Below are positions 8,567-17,498 of a stretch of DNA of 64,000 nt, one piece after another. A program made the translations under genes and the position numbers. Each line of letters opens with the position of its first letter. Within the stretch, counting starts at the first letter, position 1. The stretch spans positions 124,001 to 188,000 of the forward strand of contig NZ_VFIL01000007.1 of the NCBI RefSeq assembly GCF_007858285.1. The letters are read 5' to 3'. Below the pieces are notes generated by a model. That model was not told where the DNA came from. It ran no database searches and saw only the letters and a program-made list of their open reading frames with translations. The DNA is from Pseudomonas brenneri. Its GTDB lineage: Bacteria; Pseudomonadota; Gammaproteobacteria; Pseudomonadales; Pseudomonadaceae.

Positions 8567-10195
8567 TTAGCGGGTCGCCAAAACTGAAGAGTCCACGACC
8601 GCCTTGTATGTTTGATATCGCTGGGAAACCTTTAGCAGATATGCCTGCCCTTCAACCACGAACCCGTCCAATCCGTGCTCCACGCTGTAGGCATCGAGAT
8701 CAGCAATGTTATTGATGAAGCCTTTCCCGTTGAAATTCAGGGACGTGTTACACAATACTCCGTACCCAGTGCGACTTTTAAACGCGACAAGCAAATCATA
8801 AAGTCTTTTGTTGGTTTTAGAGGTGACGGTCTGGATACGGGCCGTCCCGTTCACATGCGTGACGGCTGCTAGAGCGTTCGTCGTTGCACGATGAGTGAAA
8901 AGCATGTGTGGACTTTCGTGTGCGCATCCGAACCATCTCTCAGCATCATCCTGGAGGCATACAGGAGCAATCGGACGGAACTGTTCGCGCTGCTTGATCT
9001 CGTTCAGTCGGATTCGAGTACTATCTCGGAACGGGGCAGCCAAGATAGACCTGTTGCCAAGTGCACGTGGGCCGATCTCGTATCGGCCGCTTACCCATCC
9101 GAGGATGAGGTCGCTCGCCAGCATATCGGCGATTGCAGCGGAATCGACATTTCGAATGTCATATCTCTCAGCATTGAATGCGCCGAGCGTACCAAACTCC
9201 AGCCCGGCATAGACATCCCATTCGATCTTAGGATTGCCAGTAAAGCGGAACTGCGCATCGACGGCCGTGCCTATGGCAGAGCCGGAATCGTTGGCGACCG
9301 GAGGCACGAATATCTCCGAAAAAAGACCAGTCCCCATCCATTTCGTGTTCCAGTCGCAATTCAATCCGCATCCACCGGAAATAACCAGTGGAAACTTCTT
9401 TTTCAAGTGGTTTTTCGCGAACCGATAGAAGATATCGAATATTGCATCGCTATAAATTCCTGCAAAGTTTCTAAACTCATGGTCTTCCAGGCCTACATTG
9501 AAGTGAGGCGCGCTTTCAATGCCCTCGTAAGAGTCGAGTGCTTGGTACGGGCCACTTAATAGAAAGTTAAGCAACTTCTTCTCTTCAGCGGAAGGCGTGC
9601 TCCGATTCGAATATGACGCCAGCGCCATGAGTTTCCCCGCATCTGAGTTCCGGGGATACGCTCCATTTTTTGGAAAGGTCGGATCGGCTAGGCCATAGAG
9701 CAGACCGTATCGATTACCCGGCTGACCTAGAACGTCGGCAACCAGTGTGATGTTCAGTTCTGAATCAATCTCGTAAAAGGCACCTATGCCCCCCTCCCAC
9801 ACTAAGGCATAGCAAGGGGTTCCTTTTGGGAAAGCAGACATGCCAAAGGCGCAAAGTAAGTGTGCACGTTCGTGTGAGGATGAAAAGTACTTCACATCTC
9901 GTTTTAGGAAACGTCTTTGGCTTATGATGATATCGCTATCGGATACACCACGATATCCGACATTCGTTTTCGATCCATAAAGATACTCATTATGATCACG
10001 AGGCCACCACCCCCCAGCACAAATGACGTCCGGGATGTCTTCTAGCTCACCGATCGCATCCAAAACATCCGGAATAGCAAGTGATGAATACCGATAGTTC
10101 GAGTTTTTTTCCGCTTCGATAGACATTATCAAATGTCCATCTTGAAGCAGTGCAATGGCGCCATCGTGGCCCGGGTTATACGAGAGAATTTTCAC
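8567..10195 (-). CDS. Carbamoyltransferase (NodU/CmcH family)
   Basis: 542 residues. The N-terminal Kae1/HypF-like ATPase part begins MKILSYNPGHDGAIALL and contains SSSHERAHLLCAFG and VISGGCGLNCDWNTK. The C-terminal YrdC-like part has GRYEIGPRALGNRSILA and LCNTSLNFNGKGFINN. This family carbamoylates a hydroxyl or amine using carbamoyl phosphate and ATP (NodU on Nod factors, CmcH on cephems, TobZ on tobramycin). The length fits the family. As first gene of the cargo it probably decorates the product made or modified by the two glycosyltransferases. GC content looks lower than in the following GT25-GH16 gene, suggesting separate origins. Confidence 0.93.
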   Translation of the reverse strand: MKILSYNPGHDGAIALLQDGHLIMSIEAEKNSNYRYSSLAIPDVLDAIGELEDIPDVICAGGWWPRDHNEYLYGSKTNVGYRGVSDSDIIISQRRFLKRDVKYFSSSHERAHLLCAFGMSAFPKGTPCYALVWEGGIGAFYEIDSELNITLVADVLGQPGNRYGLLYGLADPTFPKNGAYPRNSDAGKLMALASYSNRSTPSAEEKKLLNFLLSGPYQALDSYEGIESAPHFNVGLEDHEFRNFAGIYSDAIFDIFYRFAKNHLKKKFPLVISGGCGLNCDWNTKWMGTGLFSEIFVPPVANDSGSAIGTAVDAQFRFTGNPKIEWDVYAGLEFGTLGAFNAERYDIRNVDSAAIADMLASDLILGWVSGRYEIGPRALGNRSILAAPFRDSTRIRLNEIKQREQFRPIAPVCLQDDAERWFGCAHESPHMLFTHRATTNALAAVTHVNGTARIQTVTSKTNKRLYDLLVAFKSRTGYGVLCNTSLNFNGKGFINNIADLDAYSVEHGLDGFVVEGQAYLLKVSQRYQTYKAVVDSSVLATR

Positions 10196-10344
10196 GCGGT
10201 GGCAATCCCATCATCCATAAACACTACTTGCATGGTGGCGCTCCCTCTCAGTTGGGGTAAGCGCTCCACGCCCCCTTTATGCAGCTTCGTAGGACCGTAC
10301 CACAACTTTAGTTATGCCAACTCGCTTAACATCGTGCTGTTATC

Positions 10345-10791
10345 TCAAAGCTTTCTCGACCCGCGCGGATCCAACGAAATTATATTTGACGCAGGCAGCT
10401 GTCGCTCAAGCTCAGCGATACGGTCATACAGCTCAACGATTTTTGCATCTGCTTCGCTCAATAAGCTTGCGAGTTGGTCGCGCTGCTGGGCAACTTGCTC
10501 AATTCGATCACGCAGGGCGCGGCTTTTCTGCCGGGCGAGAAGATTTACCTTGTTCAACGAAGGGGGTCGCTCCTCCGCATGTTGCTCCACGTAGGTTTTT
10601 ATCTCTGCGATGAGACTCGGGAAACGAGATTTCTTAAGCGCCGACGGATCGCTCCCGGCCTCTTTGGCCACGTTGTTCTGAGTGACCGGTGTCCCCTTTG
10701 GTAGAAGCTGTGGCCTATCAAGTTTCAGGCGCTCGAAAGCATCACGATATTGATCAGCCGCGCTGCGGCGAGCAGGGAGCTCAACTTCCAT
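10345..10791 (-). CDS. ginD: GInt integrase-module small protein GinD
   Basis: 148 residues: a helix-turn-helix-like N-terminal half (TPVTQNNVAKEAGSDPSALKK), then a long charged coiled coil from about residue 75 to 135. It starts inside the end of the upstream recombinase gene (11-base overlap), so the four genes are translationally coupled. In described GInts a small helix-loop-helix protein follows three integrases and is required for integration and excision. Size, position and fold match. A resemblance to TnpC of Tn554 is the other way to read it. Confidence 0.82.
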   Translation of the reverse strand: MEVELPARRSAADQYRDAFERLKLDRPQLLPKGTPVTQNNVAKEAGSDPSALKKSRFPSLIAEIKTYVEQHAEERPPSLNKVNLLARQKSRALRDRIEQVAQQRDQLASLLSEADAKIVELYDRIAELERQLPASNIISLDPRGSRKL

Positions 10792-12799
10792 TTGCGTTCC
10801 CTACGACACGACGGAAGCTCTCTACGCTTCGCTGTTGAGCCATCAACGATTCCATTAGCGGACTCCCATCCTGAGCAGTAGCAAGCCGCTCTTTGAGTAC
10901 ATGTTCAAGATCATCTACCGCGCTCAATCGTTCTGAGTCATACAGCACATCAGGGCAAGGTTTTGCATCCACTGAATCACCGCCCGCGCAATGGGCAATG
11001 TTGTCAATTCCGCCGTACGGACAGGGCTCGCGACTCGAACAAACGCCAAGAATGATCGGGCGACATGCGACCGCGCCTTTCTTTGCCAAACCAATCATCT
11101 TCTTCGCATCCTCTGGCGAAATCAGCCGAACGATCTCAGCCTTTCGTTTGTCTCCATGGGGACTGACAAAACGCTCACTCGTAAGCTGCTGCAACTCTCT
11201 TCCAAGCGTCTCGTACATTGTGCGAACGTACAGGGTGTGAGCCTTCTCCTCCAGACGCAACCGCGAGTGATTTTGACCGTAGTAAAGGCTCATCGATCGA
11301 GTGACGTGCTTGAGCTGGTACTGAAGCGAAGCATCACTTACGAGCCCGGAAGCTTGCATGTTTACTGCCCCAGTTCTACGCAACTGATGCCACGCCAACG
11401 GCCATACAGCGCCCACTTGATACTCCTCCGGCAGTGTAGGGGTAGCTAGCCGGGCCAATTTCAAATCCTCAGTCGTGATACGCAAACGTTCTAAGTCAAA
11501 GAGTTTCCCGTGCCCCAAAAGGTCGGAATATGGCCGAATGTTCGGTCTAAGTGAGTGATTACCTTTATTGCGCAATGAACTCCAGGGCTCGTAAGAAAAA
11601 TCGGTCAAGTAACGCCCGGCGAGATCTCCCGCAGCTTTGTGAGGTGCGTACAGTGAGCGAAATAGAGAAATGACCTCCATCGCCTTCACGGCGACCGCCA
11701 CAGATGGGGATGTGACCCAAAGGGCGTCGCTATCAGAGAGCGTTTTTGTCGTCTGCCCGTGTAACAAAAAAATGTCGCCGAAGCTCTTGTCGTGCTCGAC
11801 GTCAAGGCACCCGGCTCGAAGATTCCATGCTTCCTCGACCCGCATGAGACTGAAGTTAAGGATGTAAGCTAATCCCGCGCCGTTGACCAGTTTCAGATAG
11901 CTAGTCAGCGCTCTTACTTGTAAGTCGCCACTGCGACCCACCCAACGTTCAAGCAGCTCAAAGATGCCGAAGCGTTTCGCGGTATCTGCAAATGCGCCGA
12001 GAAAACGAAGCCCCGTTTTAGCGCCTGATAACTGCATATGATGGCCGCAAAAAGGCGGTGCGTTTACGCACGCCGTTCTCTCCGAAACTCTCTGGTTATG
12101 TTCGTAAGCCGCGAAGCAGAACCGGTAACAAGCTTCAATCTGTTCTCGATGGGATAGGAAGTCATCAAGGCACTCTCGCAGCCTAGTAACTTGATAGCGC
12201 CAAATACGTGTTGGAATGTAAGGTGTTTGAGCTGTGTGGTGAGTTGGAAAAAGCGCAGCCAGGCGGGTTAGTGAGCCTGAATCCAACAACGTAAACCCTA
12301 CAGCACCCCTGGACGCGTAAAGCTCATGCATTAACGTCAGAAACTCGGTTTTTCTTGAGGTATGAAGAAAGGCAGGGATCCGTTCGCATACGCGTGGAAA
12401 GTGACGTAATTCGCTGGCAAGTATTCCTGCCTCCTCGCAAAGAACAAACAGCCGCCGCATCTGATCGAAACGCGTTTTAAGGGATCTGTAGCCACGAGCG
12501 CCGTACGGCCCGTATAGCCACCAGCCAGTGATGATTCGAAGTAAATTTGCGTTCTTTGAGCTAATTGACGTCGCTGTTTTTTTAACTGACCCATCACCAA
12601 AATTCAGCGTCAGTGCCTTCTTGGCCCATGGATCAAGCCTCCAAATTGGATCGCCCCAACGGCTTATTACTTTGCCCTGTGCATCAATTACGACCGGCCA
12701 ATCAGGTGGTGGAGGCCAGCTCTCTGGACGGTAATTCGATGCCCCAGGAACGGCGAGAGGCGACTCGATAGAAAGCCCTAACGTCGTGAGCATATTCAT
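10781..12799 (-). CDS. ginC: Tyrosine recombinase GinC (third of the trio)
   Basis: The frame is open from 12847, but the ATG at 12799 overlaps the stop of ginB as ATGA and has a purine-rich site before it, so 672 residues is the likely product. Catalytic-box residues can be picked out: Arg320 (FSLMRVEEAWNLR), HQLRR at 471-475, His498 (KHVTRS) and the tyrosine pair at 506-507 (MSLYYGQ). A C-terminal cysteine-rich segment (CSSREPCPYGG..HC) may bind zinc. It forms part of the ginABCD operon needed for site-specific movement of the island. Confidence 0.87.
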   Translation of the reverse strand: MNMLTTLGLSIESPLAVPGASNYRPESWPPPPDWPVVIDAQGKVISRWGDPIWRLDPWAKKALTLNFGDGSVKKTATSISSKNANLLRIITGWWLYGPYGARGYRSLKTRFDQMRRLFVLCEEAGILASELRHFPRVCERIPAFLHTSRKTEFLTLMHELYASRGAVGFTLLDSGSLTRLAALFPTHHTAQTPYIPTRIWRYQVTRLRECLDDFLSHREQIEACYRFCFAAYEHNQRVSERTACVNAPPFCGHHMQLSGAKTGLRFLGAFADTAKRFGIFELLERWVGRSGDLQVRALTSYLKLVNGAGLAYILNFSLMRVEEAWNLRAGCLDVEHDKSFGDIFLLHGQTTKTLSDSDALWVTSPSVAVAVKAMEVISLFRSLYAPHKAAGDLAGRYLTDFSYEPWSSLRNKGNHSLRPNIRPYSDLLGHGKLFDLERLRITTEDLKLARLATPTLPEEYQVGAVWPLAWHQLRRTGAVNMQASGLVSDASLQYQLKHVTRSMSLYYGQNHSRLRLEEKAHTLYVRTMYETLGRELQQLTSERFVSPHGDKRKAEIVRLISPEDAKKMIGLAKKGAVACRPIILGVCSSREPCPYGGIDNIAHCAGGDSVDAKPCPDVLYDSERLSAVDDLEHVLKERLATAQDGSPLMESLMAQQRSVESFRRVVGNANGS

Positions 12800-14532
12800 A
12801 GGGAAGCCCCCCCTGAAACTTCCGCAAGCCGAATAAATCCGTCCCAAGCTGGGTGATAGTCCTCCTCAGCTATGCGTGCCAGTGCCTCATCCACCCAAAG
12901 CCGACGCACCTCGCTACTCTCTTGAAAGAACCGTAACTTCGCACTCAGACGCTCGACCGCAAGCATCGCAGGATGGTCAGCCTCGTCAGATCTATCCGTG
13001 CAAGCTGGACGATATCTAACTAGCTCCAAGCTCTTTAGCACTCGCAAACTACTCAGAGACCAGACGTGATCCTCGCTTTCAATATCCCGATGATTGACGC
13101 AGAAAAGGCAACCCGCAGCGTTGATACAATCGGGATCAGGAGCATTAGTCGGAGCATCCACGACCGATTCTGGTATCGGCGCCACACAAGTACCTGGAGC
13201 AGGTGAGCAAACGACGGGATCTGCTTGCCGGTGAAATCGAGTGATTTCAATCATCGCAATTTGCGGATTGGGCTCGGCGTACACACGAATCAAAGTTTCA
13301 GCGGTATGCTGTGCGATTTCCGCCACCAGTTCGGGGCGTTGCGACTCACGTAACAGCCAATTAATACGCGCACCCCGGAGCTTACGAGGTCGAACGAATC
13401 GAACACTGGAATCGGTGCAGACGCGCGCAATAGCCGTGAACTGAGGAGCTTCTAAAACGAGACGTCCCCCAGAGCGGACGAGAGGGAAAAGAAGTCCCTC
13501 TAGATCGTCAGGAAACCACGTGTTACGCCACTCAATGTAGCGTTCGAACCACTGCTTGTAGCTTGAGAAAACGTCAAACAGCACTTCACCCTGACGGCGA
13601 TTTTTGTAAGACCTCACTTGGTAGCCATCAAAATGACTCGTGTAATGGTATTGGTCGATCCGAAGCTGATGCGCCTGCGACAAATTCATGCCGGTTTGTG
13701 CGATGAACATTAGCAGCTCGGCTTCGATTCGTAGATTCACTGCCGGGTATCGAGTCTCGATTGAAACGTCAGCGCTCCGAATTTCGCGGTTTCTAAGGAT
13801 AGCCGCAATCTGGAATTTGGTTTGAGGTCGAATCCGTCGTGACGCTTCCTTCTCTGTATCGCGCAGGCCGCACCAGATAGGTATCGTCGAACCCGACCGC
13901 AACTCCACGTGGATGGGAAGTGGCCCCGCCACAGCTTCATAGGTAAGGGACGTACAGACGTCGGCAATGAACTGCCCGAATGAAAAGCTCTCTTCTAAAC
14001 TTTGCTTATCAGCGCCCCCATTATTGGCCTTTCCGTTGCATCTAGGCTTGCGGATTCGGGTGCTGTACAGAAGCGTCGAGCTTCGGCCTAGAACTCGGTC
14101 GAGCATCGTCGCTGTTAAACTTGCCGCGTCGTATAATGATCCGGCAGTTAGATATCTTTCCACGCGATGACGCTGTAGAAGATGTTCAGCCCACCCCAAG
14201 TATTCCTCCGCGACCGTATCAATGCTCAACGGACGCTCGCACTGATCCACCCACTGAAAAAACTTCCTCAACGCACCAATCTTGTTATTTGCCGAAAAGC
14301 GGCTCCTCCCGCCGACAAGGTCGTCGGTCAAACAGTCATGGAGCCCCTTCACAAGCTCTACCCGCTCCAGCAAAGGATCACCCAAAGCACCTGATGTGAT
14401 TTCACTGCGTACAGTCTTCACTTTTGCCTTAGCACCACCGCTGTATAAAAGTGGTGCCAGATCCCAGGGCGTCTCATTTTTCGCGTACTCAAGTATTGGA
14501 AACGTTAGGTCTGAAAACGTCAGATTATTCAT
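12796..14532 (-). CDS. ginB: Tyrosine recombinase-like GinB (second of the trio, catalytic boxes altered)
   Basis: 578 residues from the ATG at 14532, which overlaps the end of ginA and has GGGAG eight bases upstream (a longer frame opens at 14556). The C-terminal half aligns by pattern to the integrase fold (FIAQTGMNLSQAHQLRIDQ, then LRGARINWLLRES, then AQHTAETLIRVYAEP). However, the first catalytic arginine (normally TGMR) is Asn, and the HxxR box reads RGAR. A cysteine-rich tail (CSPAPGTC, CINAAGCLFCVNH) may bind zinc. It may be a structural or regulatory partner of GinA and GinC. Confidence 0.84.
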   Translation of the reverse strand: MNNLTFSDLTFPILEYAKNETPWDLAPLLYSGGAKAKVKTVRSEITSGALGDPLLERVELVKGLHDCLTDDLVGGRSRFSANNKIGALRKFFQWVDQCERPLSIDTVAEEYLGWAEHLLQRHRVERYLTAGSLYDAASLTATMLDRVLGRSSTLLYSTRIRKPRCNGKANNGGADKQSLEESFSFGQFIADVCTSLTYEAVAGPLPIHVELRSGSTIPIWCGLRDTEKEASRRIRPQTKFQIAAILRNREIRSADVSIETRYPAVNLRIEAELLMFIAQTGMNLSQAHQLRIDQYHYTSHFDGYQVRSYKNRRQGEVLFDVFSSYKQWFERYIEWRNTWFPDDLEGLLFPLVRSGGRLVLEAPQFTAIARVCTDSSVRFVRPRKLRGARINWLLRESQRPELVAEIAQHTAETLIRVYAEPNPQIAMIEITRFHRQADPVVCSPAPGTCVAPIPESVVDAPTNAPDPDCINAAGCLFCVNHRDIESEDHVWSLSSLRVLKSLELVRYRPACTDRSDEADHPAMLAVERLSAKLRFFQESSEVRRLWVDEALARIAEEDYHPAWDGFIRLAEVSGGASL

Positions 14533-15838
14533 TGCTTGCTCCCTGCATCGAAGCAATCCCTGTAAACGCAGTCATGAAGCTGTTCGCAATGGCCTGCTTG
14601 GCGGGTGCGGCTTGCACAAATTTGATGTATTTGAAGGTGGTAGCCTCCGAATTTCGACCGTGAAGCAATGCATTGCTGACAGTCGCAATCACTATCGCCA
14701 CATCAGTGCAATTTGCTAAAGCGAGCCTAGCTAACTCAGTTCCAAAGGTGCATCGGGATTGGTGGAAGCGAAACTTCCTGAGCGCTTTGATGCCCGACGC
14801 GATGCCTAATTTTCTAAGCGATGACATCTCAACGTTTATGGCCGAAGACTGATCACTGTTGCGACGTCCGAAAGGGTTTCCGAAACGTGTCAAGAACACT
14901 AAGTCTTGATGCTCGCCAGCAGCAGATGCCTCGCGAGTCAACCTGCGAAGACCCTTGGCGTACTCCAAGAGTTCTGAACACAAAGCTTCGGGAATCCATA
15001 CCTGGCCAGTTACTGCAAATTTGGTATGCACGGGCGGGGACGCACCTGGCCCTACGGATATCAGAAGCAGACCTTTAGCAGACGGATCATGTAGGGCACG
15101 CTCCAACGTGTCGATACGAAGGTCACAGATCGTTCCCAGTCGCATACCCGTGAAGAAACCTAAAGCCAACATCAGGTAAAGCTCGGGTGAGGCGCTCTGT
15201 TTTGCGAAATCAAGAATGGTGTCTCTATCAACCGCAGACACAGGAAGTAGGCCTCCTTCCAAAGTGACCCCAATGCGTTTTCGGTTTGGAATACCCAAAT
15301 CGGTGGTGGTGCCAGCTAACGTTCGCTCGAAGCCGACCTGGTCAAAGTATTTGATGAAATAGCGCTTGTCTTTCCACAGCAGCAATAGCGGGTTTAGAAG
15401 GCCACGCCTCCTAACCCACCTGTAGAAACTGATGCAGTTACGCATGTACTCGGAAGCCGTGGCAGGACTGATATGACCAGCGTCACGAGCCTTGATAAGC
15501 GCCCCACGGTACTGGACAAGACATCGGTCAGCCTTTCGAGTCGGAAACTCAAACCACTGAAGCCTGCGACTCTCCAAAAACTTCGCGTAGTTCAACAGCC
15601 CGTTCAGGTTGCTAGAAACGGTCTTAAGGAGTGCCTCACCATTAGTGACTCTCTCCATAGCCCAGAGATTGGCTTCTCTCCATGGCAAGCCGTCTTCCCA
15701 GAATATTTGTGGCAATCCTTCGATCACTACACGGGAGCTATTCAGCGAGTAGGTAATCAGGCGGCCTTTGACAGAAAGGTCATACGGACTGAAGTGAATG
15801 TGTTCGACGGTAGGCAAGTGGAATCTCTGTAAGAGCAA
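14525..15838 (-). CDS. ginA: Tyrosine recombinase GinA (first of the trio)
   Basis: 437 residues. All catalytic residues of the integrase family are present: Arg233 (FTGMRLGTICDLR), His359-x-x-Arg362 (RFHQSR), His393 (LLHGRNS) and nucleophile Tyr404 (TTFKYIKF). The N-terminal SAM-like DNA-binding domain spans about 70-160. The start appears to be TTG at 15838; no in-frame ATG lies upstream. The gene begins about 60 bases from the broken end of rulB, which is where a GInt integrase operon should sit. First gene of the ginABCD operon. Confidence 0.88.
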   Translation of the reverse strand: MLLQRFHLPTVEHIHFSPYDLSVKGRLITYSLNSSRVVIEGLPQIFWEDGLPWREANLWAMERVTNGEALLKTVSSNLNGLLNYAKFLESRRLQWFEFPTRKADRCLVQYRGALIKARDAGHISPATASEYMRNCISFYRWVRRRGLLNPLLLLWKDKRYFIKYFDQVGFERTLAGTTTDLGIPNRKRIGVTLEGGLLPVSAVDRDTILDFAKQSASPELYLMLALGFFTGMRLGTICDLRIDTLERALHDPSAKGLLLISVGPGASPPVHTKFAVTGQVWIPEALCSELLEYAKGLRRLTREASAAGEHQDLVFLTRFGNPFGRRNSDQSSAINVEMSSLRKLGIASGIKALRKFRFHQSRCTFGTELARLALANCTDVAIVIATVSNALLHGRNSEATTFKYIKFVQAAPAKQAIANSFMTAFTGIASMQGASNE

Positions 15839-15869
15839 GCGTCAATGTCCATGGGGACACGATCTACGT

Positions 15870-16217
15870 TTAGGTGTCCACAGTATGCAACTTATTCTTA
15901 TCGATGCTGTAGATCTCGACCGCCGGGACCATGCTCTCGATCACCGTCATAACCCGCTCGCTCATATCCCCATACAGGGCGTAATTTGAGGAAAACGGGA
16001 CGATGCCGTGCTGCTTGAGCTTGTGCTTGATCTGGAAATAGGGTTCGCCCATTTTGACGAAAGGCTTCGCGTCGTAGCTGCGGGCAATGACACAGCCATC
16101 GTTATTGCTAAGAACCACGATGGGCACCTTGGCCAGGTCCGGACGGAAGACGCGCTCGCAGCTCGCATAGAAGCTGTTGCAATCGATAAGGGCGAAGACT
16201 GGTTCCAGCTTAGACAT
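15870..16217 (-). pseudogene. rulB: rulB (umuC-like DNA polymerase V subunit), truncated by the island
   Basis: The first 106 codons are a clean Y-family polymerase N-terminus: FALIDCNSFYASCERVFRPD, VVLSNNDGCVIARSYDAK, SSNYALYGDMSERVM, VEIYSID. Intact relatives continue SIDE(C/A)FxDL and run to about 420 residues. Here the sequence leaves the family right after SID, adds nine foreign residues (KNKLHTVDT) and stops. The catalytic palm is therefore split and the lesion-bypass polymerase is lost from this locus. It overlaps the end of rulA by eight bases, the usual operon overlap. Confidence 0.93.
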
Positions 16218-16635
16218 GGCTGCGCACGGTGTTGGTGATCACCCCCCAGATTGAAAGCTCGTCGCCTTCCAGGATGTAACGCACCGGATACTTCGGGTTT
16301 TCCGATAACAGGATGACCTCTTTCCCACGCTTGCACAGGCGCTTACAGATAGGGTCATTGTTCAACAGAGCCACCACGATATGCCCGTGGGCTGGCTCAA
16401 TAGAGCGATCAACGACCGCCAGATCACCCTCAAAGATACCCGCCCCCTGCATGCTCTCGCCGGTGATAGCGATCAGGTAAACGTGGGGAGCCCTGATATT
16501 TAGAACCTCATCCAATGAGATGTGCTGCTCGATGTGGTCGGCTGCCGGCGATGGGAATCCAGCCGGTACCCGGAACGAGCAGAAAGGCAGCTTCGTGCCG
16601 CCTTCGGATATTGGACCTAGAATTGTAAAGCTCAT
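16210..16635 (-). CDS. rulA: RulA/UmuD-like SOS mutagenesis protein (S24 self-cleaving peptidase)
   Basis: 141 residues. Self-cleavage site Ala25-Gly26 (FRVPAGFPSPAADH), catalytic Ser61 (ITGESMQGAGI) and Lys98 (DPICKRL), as in UmuD/LexA peptidases. RecA-driven cleavage produces the active form that partners with the UmuC/RulB polymerase, which is truncated here. It is the first gene of the operon and lies 20 bases behind a LexA box at 16656-16671, so it is SOS-induced. Confidence 0.93.
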   Translation of the reverse strand: MSFTILGPISEGGTKLPFCSFRVPAGFPSPAADHIEQHISLDEVLNIRAPHVYLIAITGESMQGAGIFEGDLAVVDRSIEPAHGHIVVALLNNDPICKRLCKRGKEVILLSENPKYPVRYILEGDELSIWGVITNTVRSHV

Positions 16636-16655
16636 GGCGAAGCCTTTTACATGAA

Positions 16656-16671
16656 CTGTATGGATGTACAG
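16656..16671. promoter_or_regulatory. LexA (SOS) box between rulA and the SRAP gene
   Basis: CTGTATGGATGTACAG fits the LexA consensus CTG-N10-CAG with the usual AT-rich centre. It lies between two divergent genes (rulA start at 16635, SRAP start at 16736), so one repressor site could control both. Confidence 0.85.
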
Positions 16672-16735
16672 TTAATGTTATAGGCAGCTTGCGGTCAATT
16701 TTCTGTAGGAAATTTCGACAGGCGGAGAGGTGCGT

Positions 16736-17416
16736 ATGTGCGGGAGGATTTCGCAGTTCAGCGACATTCGAGAGTATGTAGCCACGCTGGGCATGAAAGG
16801 CGCCCTGGTGAATTCCGTGGGTGACGCACCACTTGAGCGCTACAACGTGGCACCCACAACCCAAGTCGCCCTGCTCCACCTCCAGGATGAAACCTTGCAC
16901 GCCGACCTGGTGCGCTGGGGATGGCGGCCGCACTGGGCCAAGGATAGAGCAGCCCCGATCAATGCCCGCGTGGAGAAAGTGGCCCACGGGCCATTCTTCA
17001 GGGCGATCTGGCCGCACCGGGCAATCACGCCCGTGGATAACTGGTTTGAGTGGGTCGATGAAGGCGGGCCGAAGAAACAGCCCTATCTGATCCGGCGGCG
17101 GGATGGTGCGCCGGTGCTGTGCGCGGCCATAGGCCAACTGCCCGACGCAGATGAAGGCCTGGGCGAGCATGACGGCTTCGTGATCATCACCGCCGACAGC
17201 GCCGGCGGCATGGTGGACATTCACGACCGGCGGCCCGTGGTGCTGACGCCCGAACTGGCCAGGGAATGGCTGGACCCGACCACGCCCAAGGAGCGTGCCG
17301 AGCAGATGGTGTTGCACCAGGGCGAGCCCGCAGAAATCTTCGAATGGTTTAGAGTGAGCATGGCGGTAGGGAACATTCGAAATCAAGCTGCTAACATAAT
17401 CAAAGTAGCGCTCTAA
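16736..17416 (+). CDS. SOS response-associated peptidase (SRAP/YedK/HMCES-like)
   Basis: 226 residues starting MCGRISQF: after Met removal, Cys2 becomes the N-terminal residue that forms a thiazolidine crosslink with abasic sites in single-stranded DNA. Other active-site positions are present: Asn37 (ERYNVAP), Asn76 (PINARVE), Glu105 (NWFEWVD) and His163 (MVDIHDRRPVVL). The ATG at 16736 is chosen over an upstream GTG at 16730 because it places the Cys at position 2 and has GGAGAGG before it. Divergent from rulA across a LexA box, so likely SOS-induced. Confidence 0.94.
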   Translation: MCGRISQFSDIREYVATLGMKGALVNSVGDAPLERYNVAPTTQVALLHLQDETLHADLVRWGWRPHWAKDRAAPINARVEKVAHGPFFRAIWPHRAITPVDNWFEWVDEGGPKKQPYLIRRRDGAPVLCAAIGQLPDADEGLGEHDGFVIITADSAGGMVDIHDRRPVVLTPELAREWLDPTTPKERAEQMVLHQGEPAEIFEWFRVSMAVGNIRNQAANIIKVAL

Positions 17417-17498
17417 TGAGGAACCATATAGGGTAAAATATGTTGAGCGCATCACAACTCAAAATAAGCACAGCATTTAACTTCAAAAGAATCATAAA

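Larger units (their letters stand above)
5151..15902 (-). mobile_element. GInt-type genomic island inserted in rulB (left end uncertain)
   Basis: Directly seen: a coupled operon of three tyrosine recombinases plus a small helical protein at one end, abutting an interrupted rulB, followed by cargo genes and an AT-rich stretch with a repeat array. Known: GInts (Pseudomonas and other bacteria; one carries the phaseolotoxin genes) have exactly this layout of ginABCD, cargo and a short AT-rich end. Inferred: the right junction lies near 15886-15902. The left junction is a guess because the missing rulB part and the second direct repeat are not in the window; the island could extend left of base 1. 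An inverted pair GGACAC (15855-15860) / GTGTCC (15874-15879) lies at the right end. Confidence 0.75.

Noticed and set aside
16508..17455. 315-codon minus-strand open frame over SRAP and the rulA start
   Set aside because: Runs through the LexA box and antisense to the clear SRAP gene.
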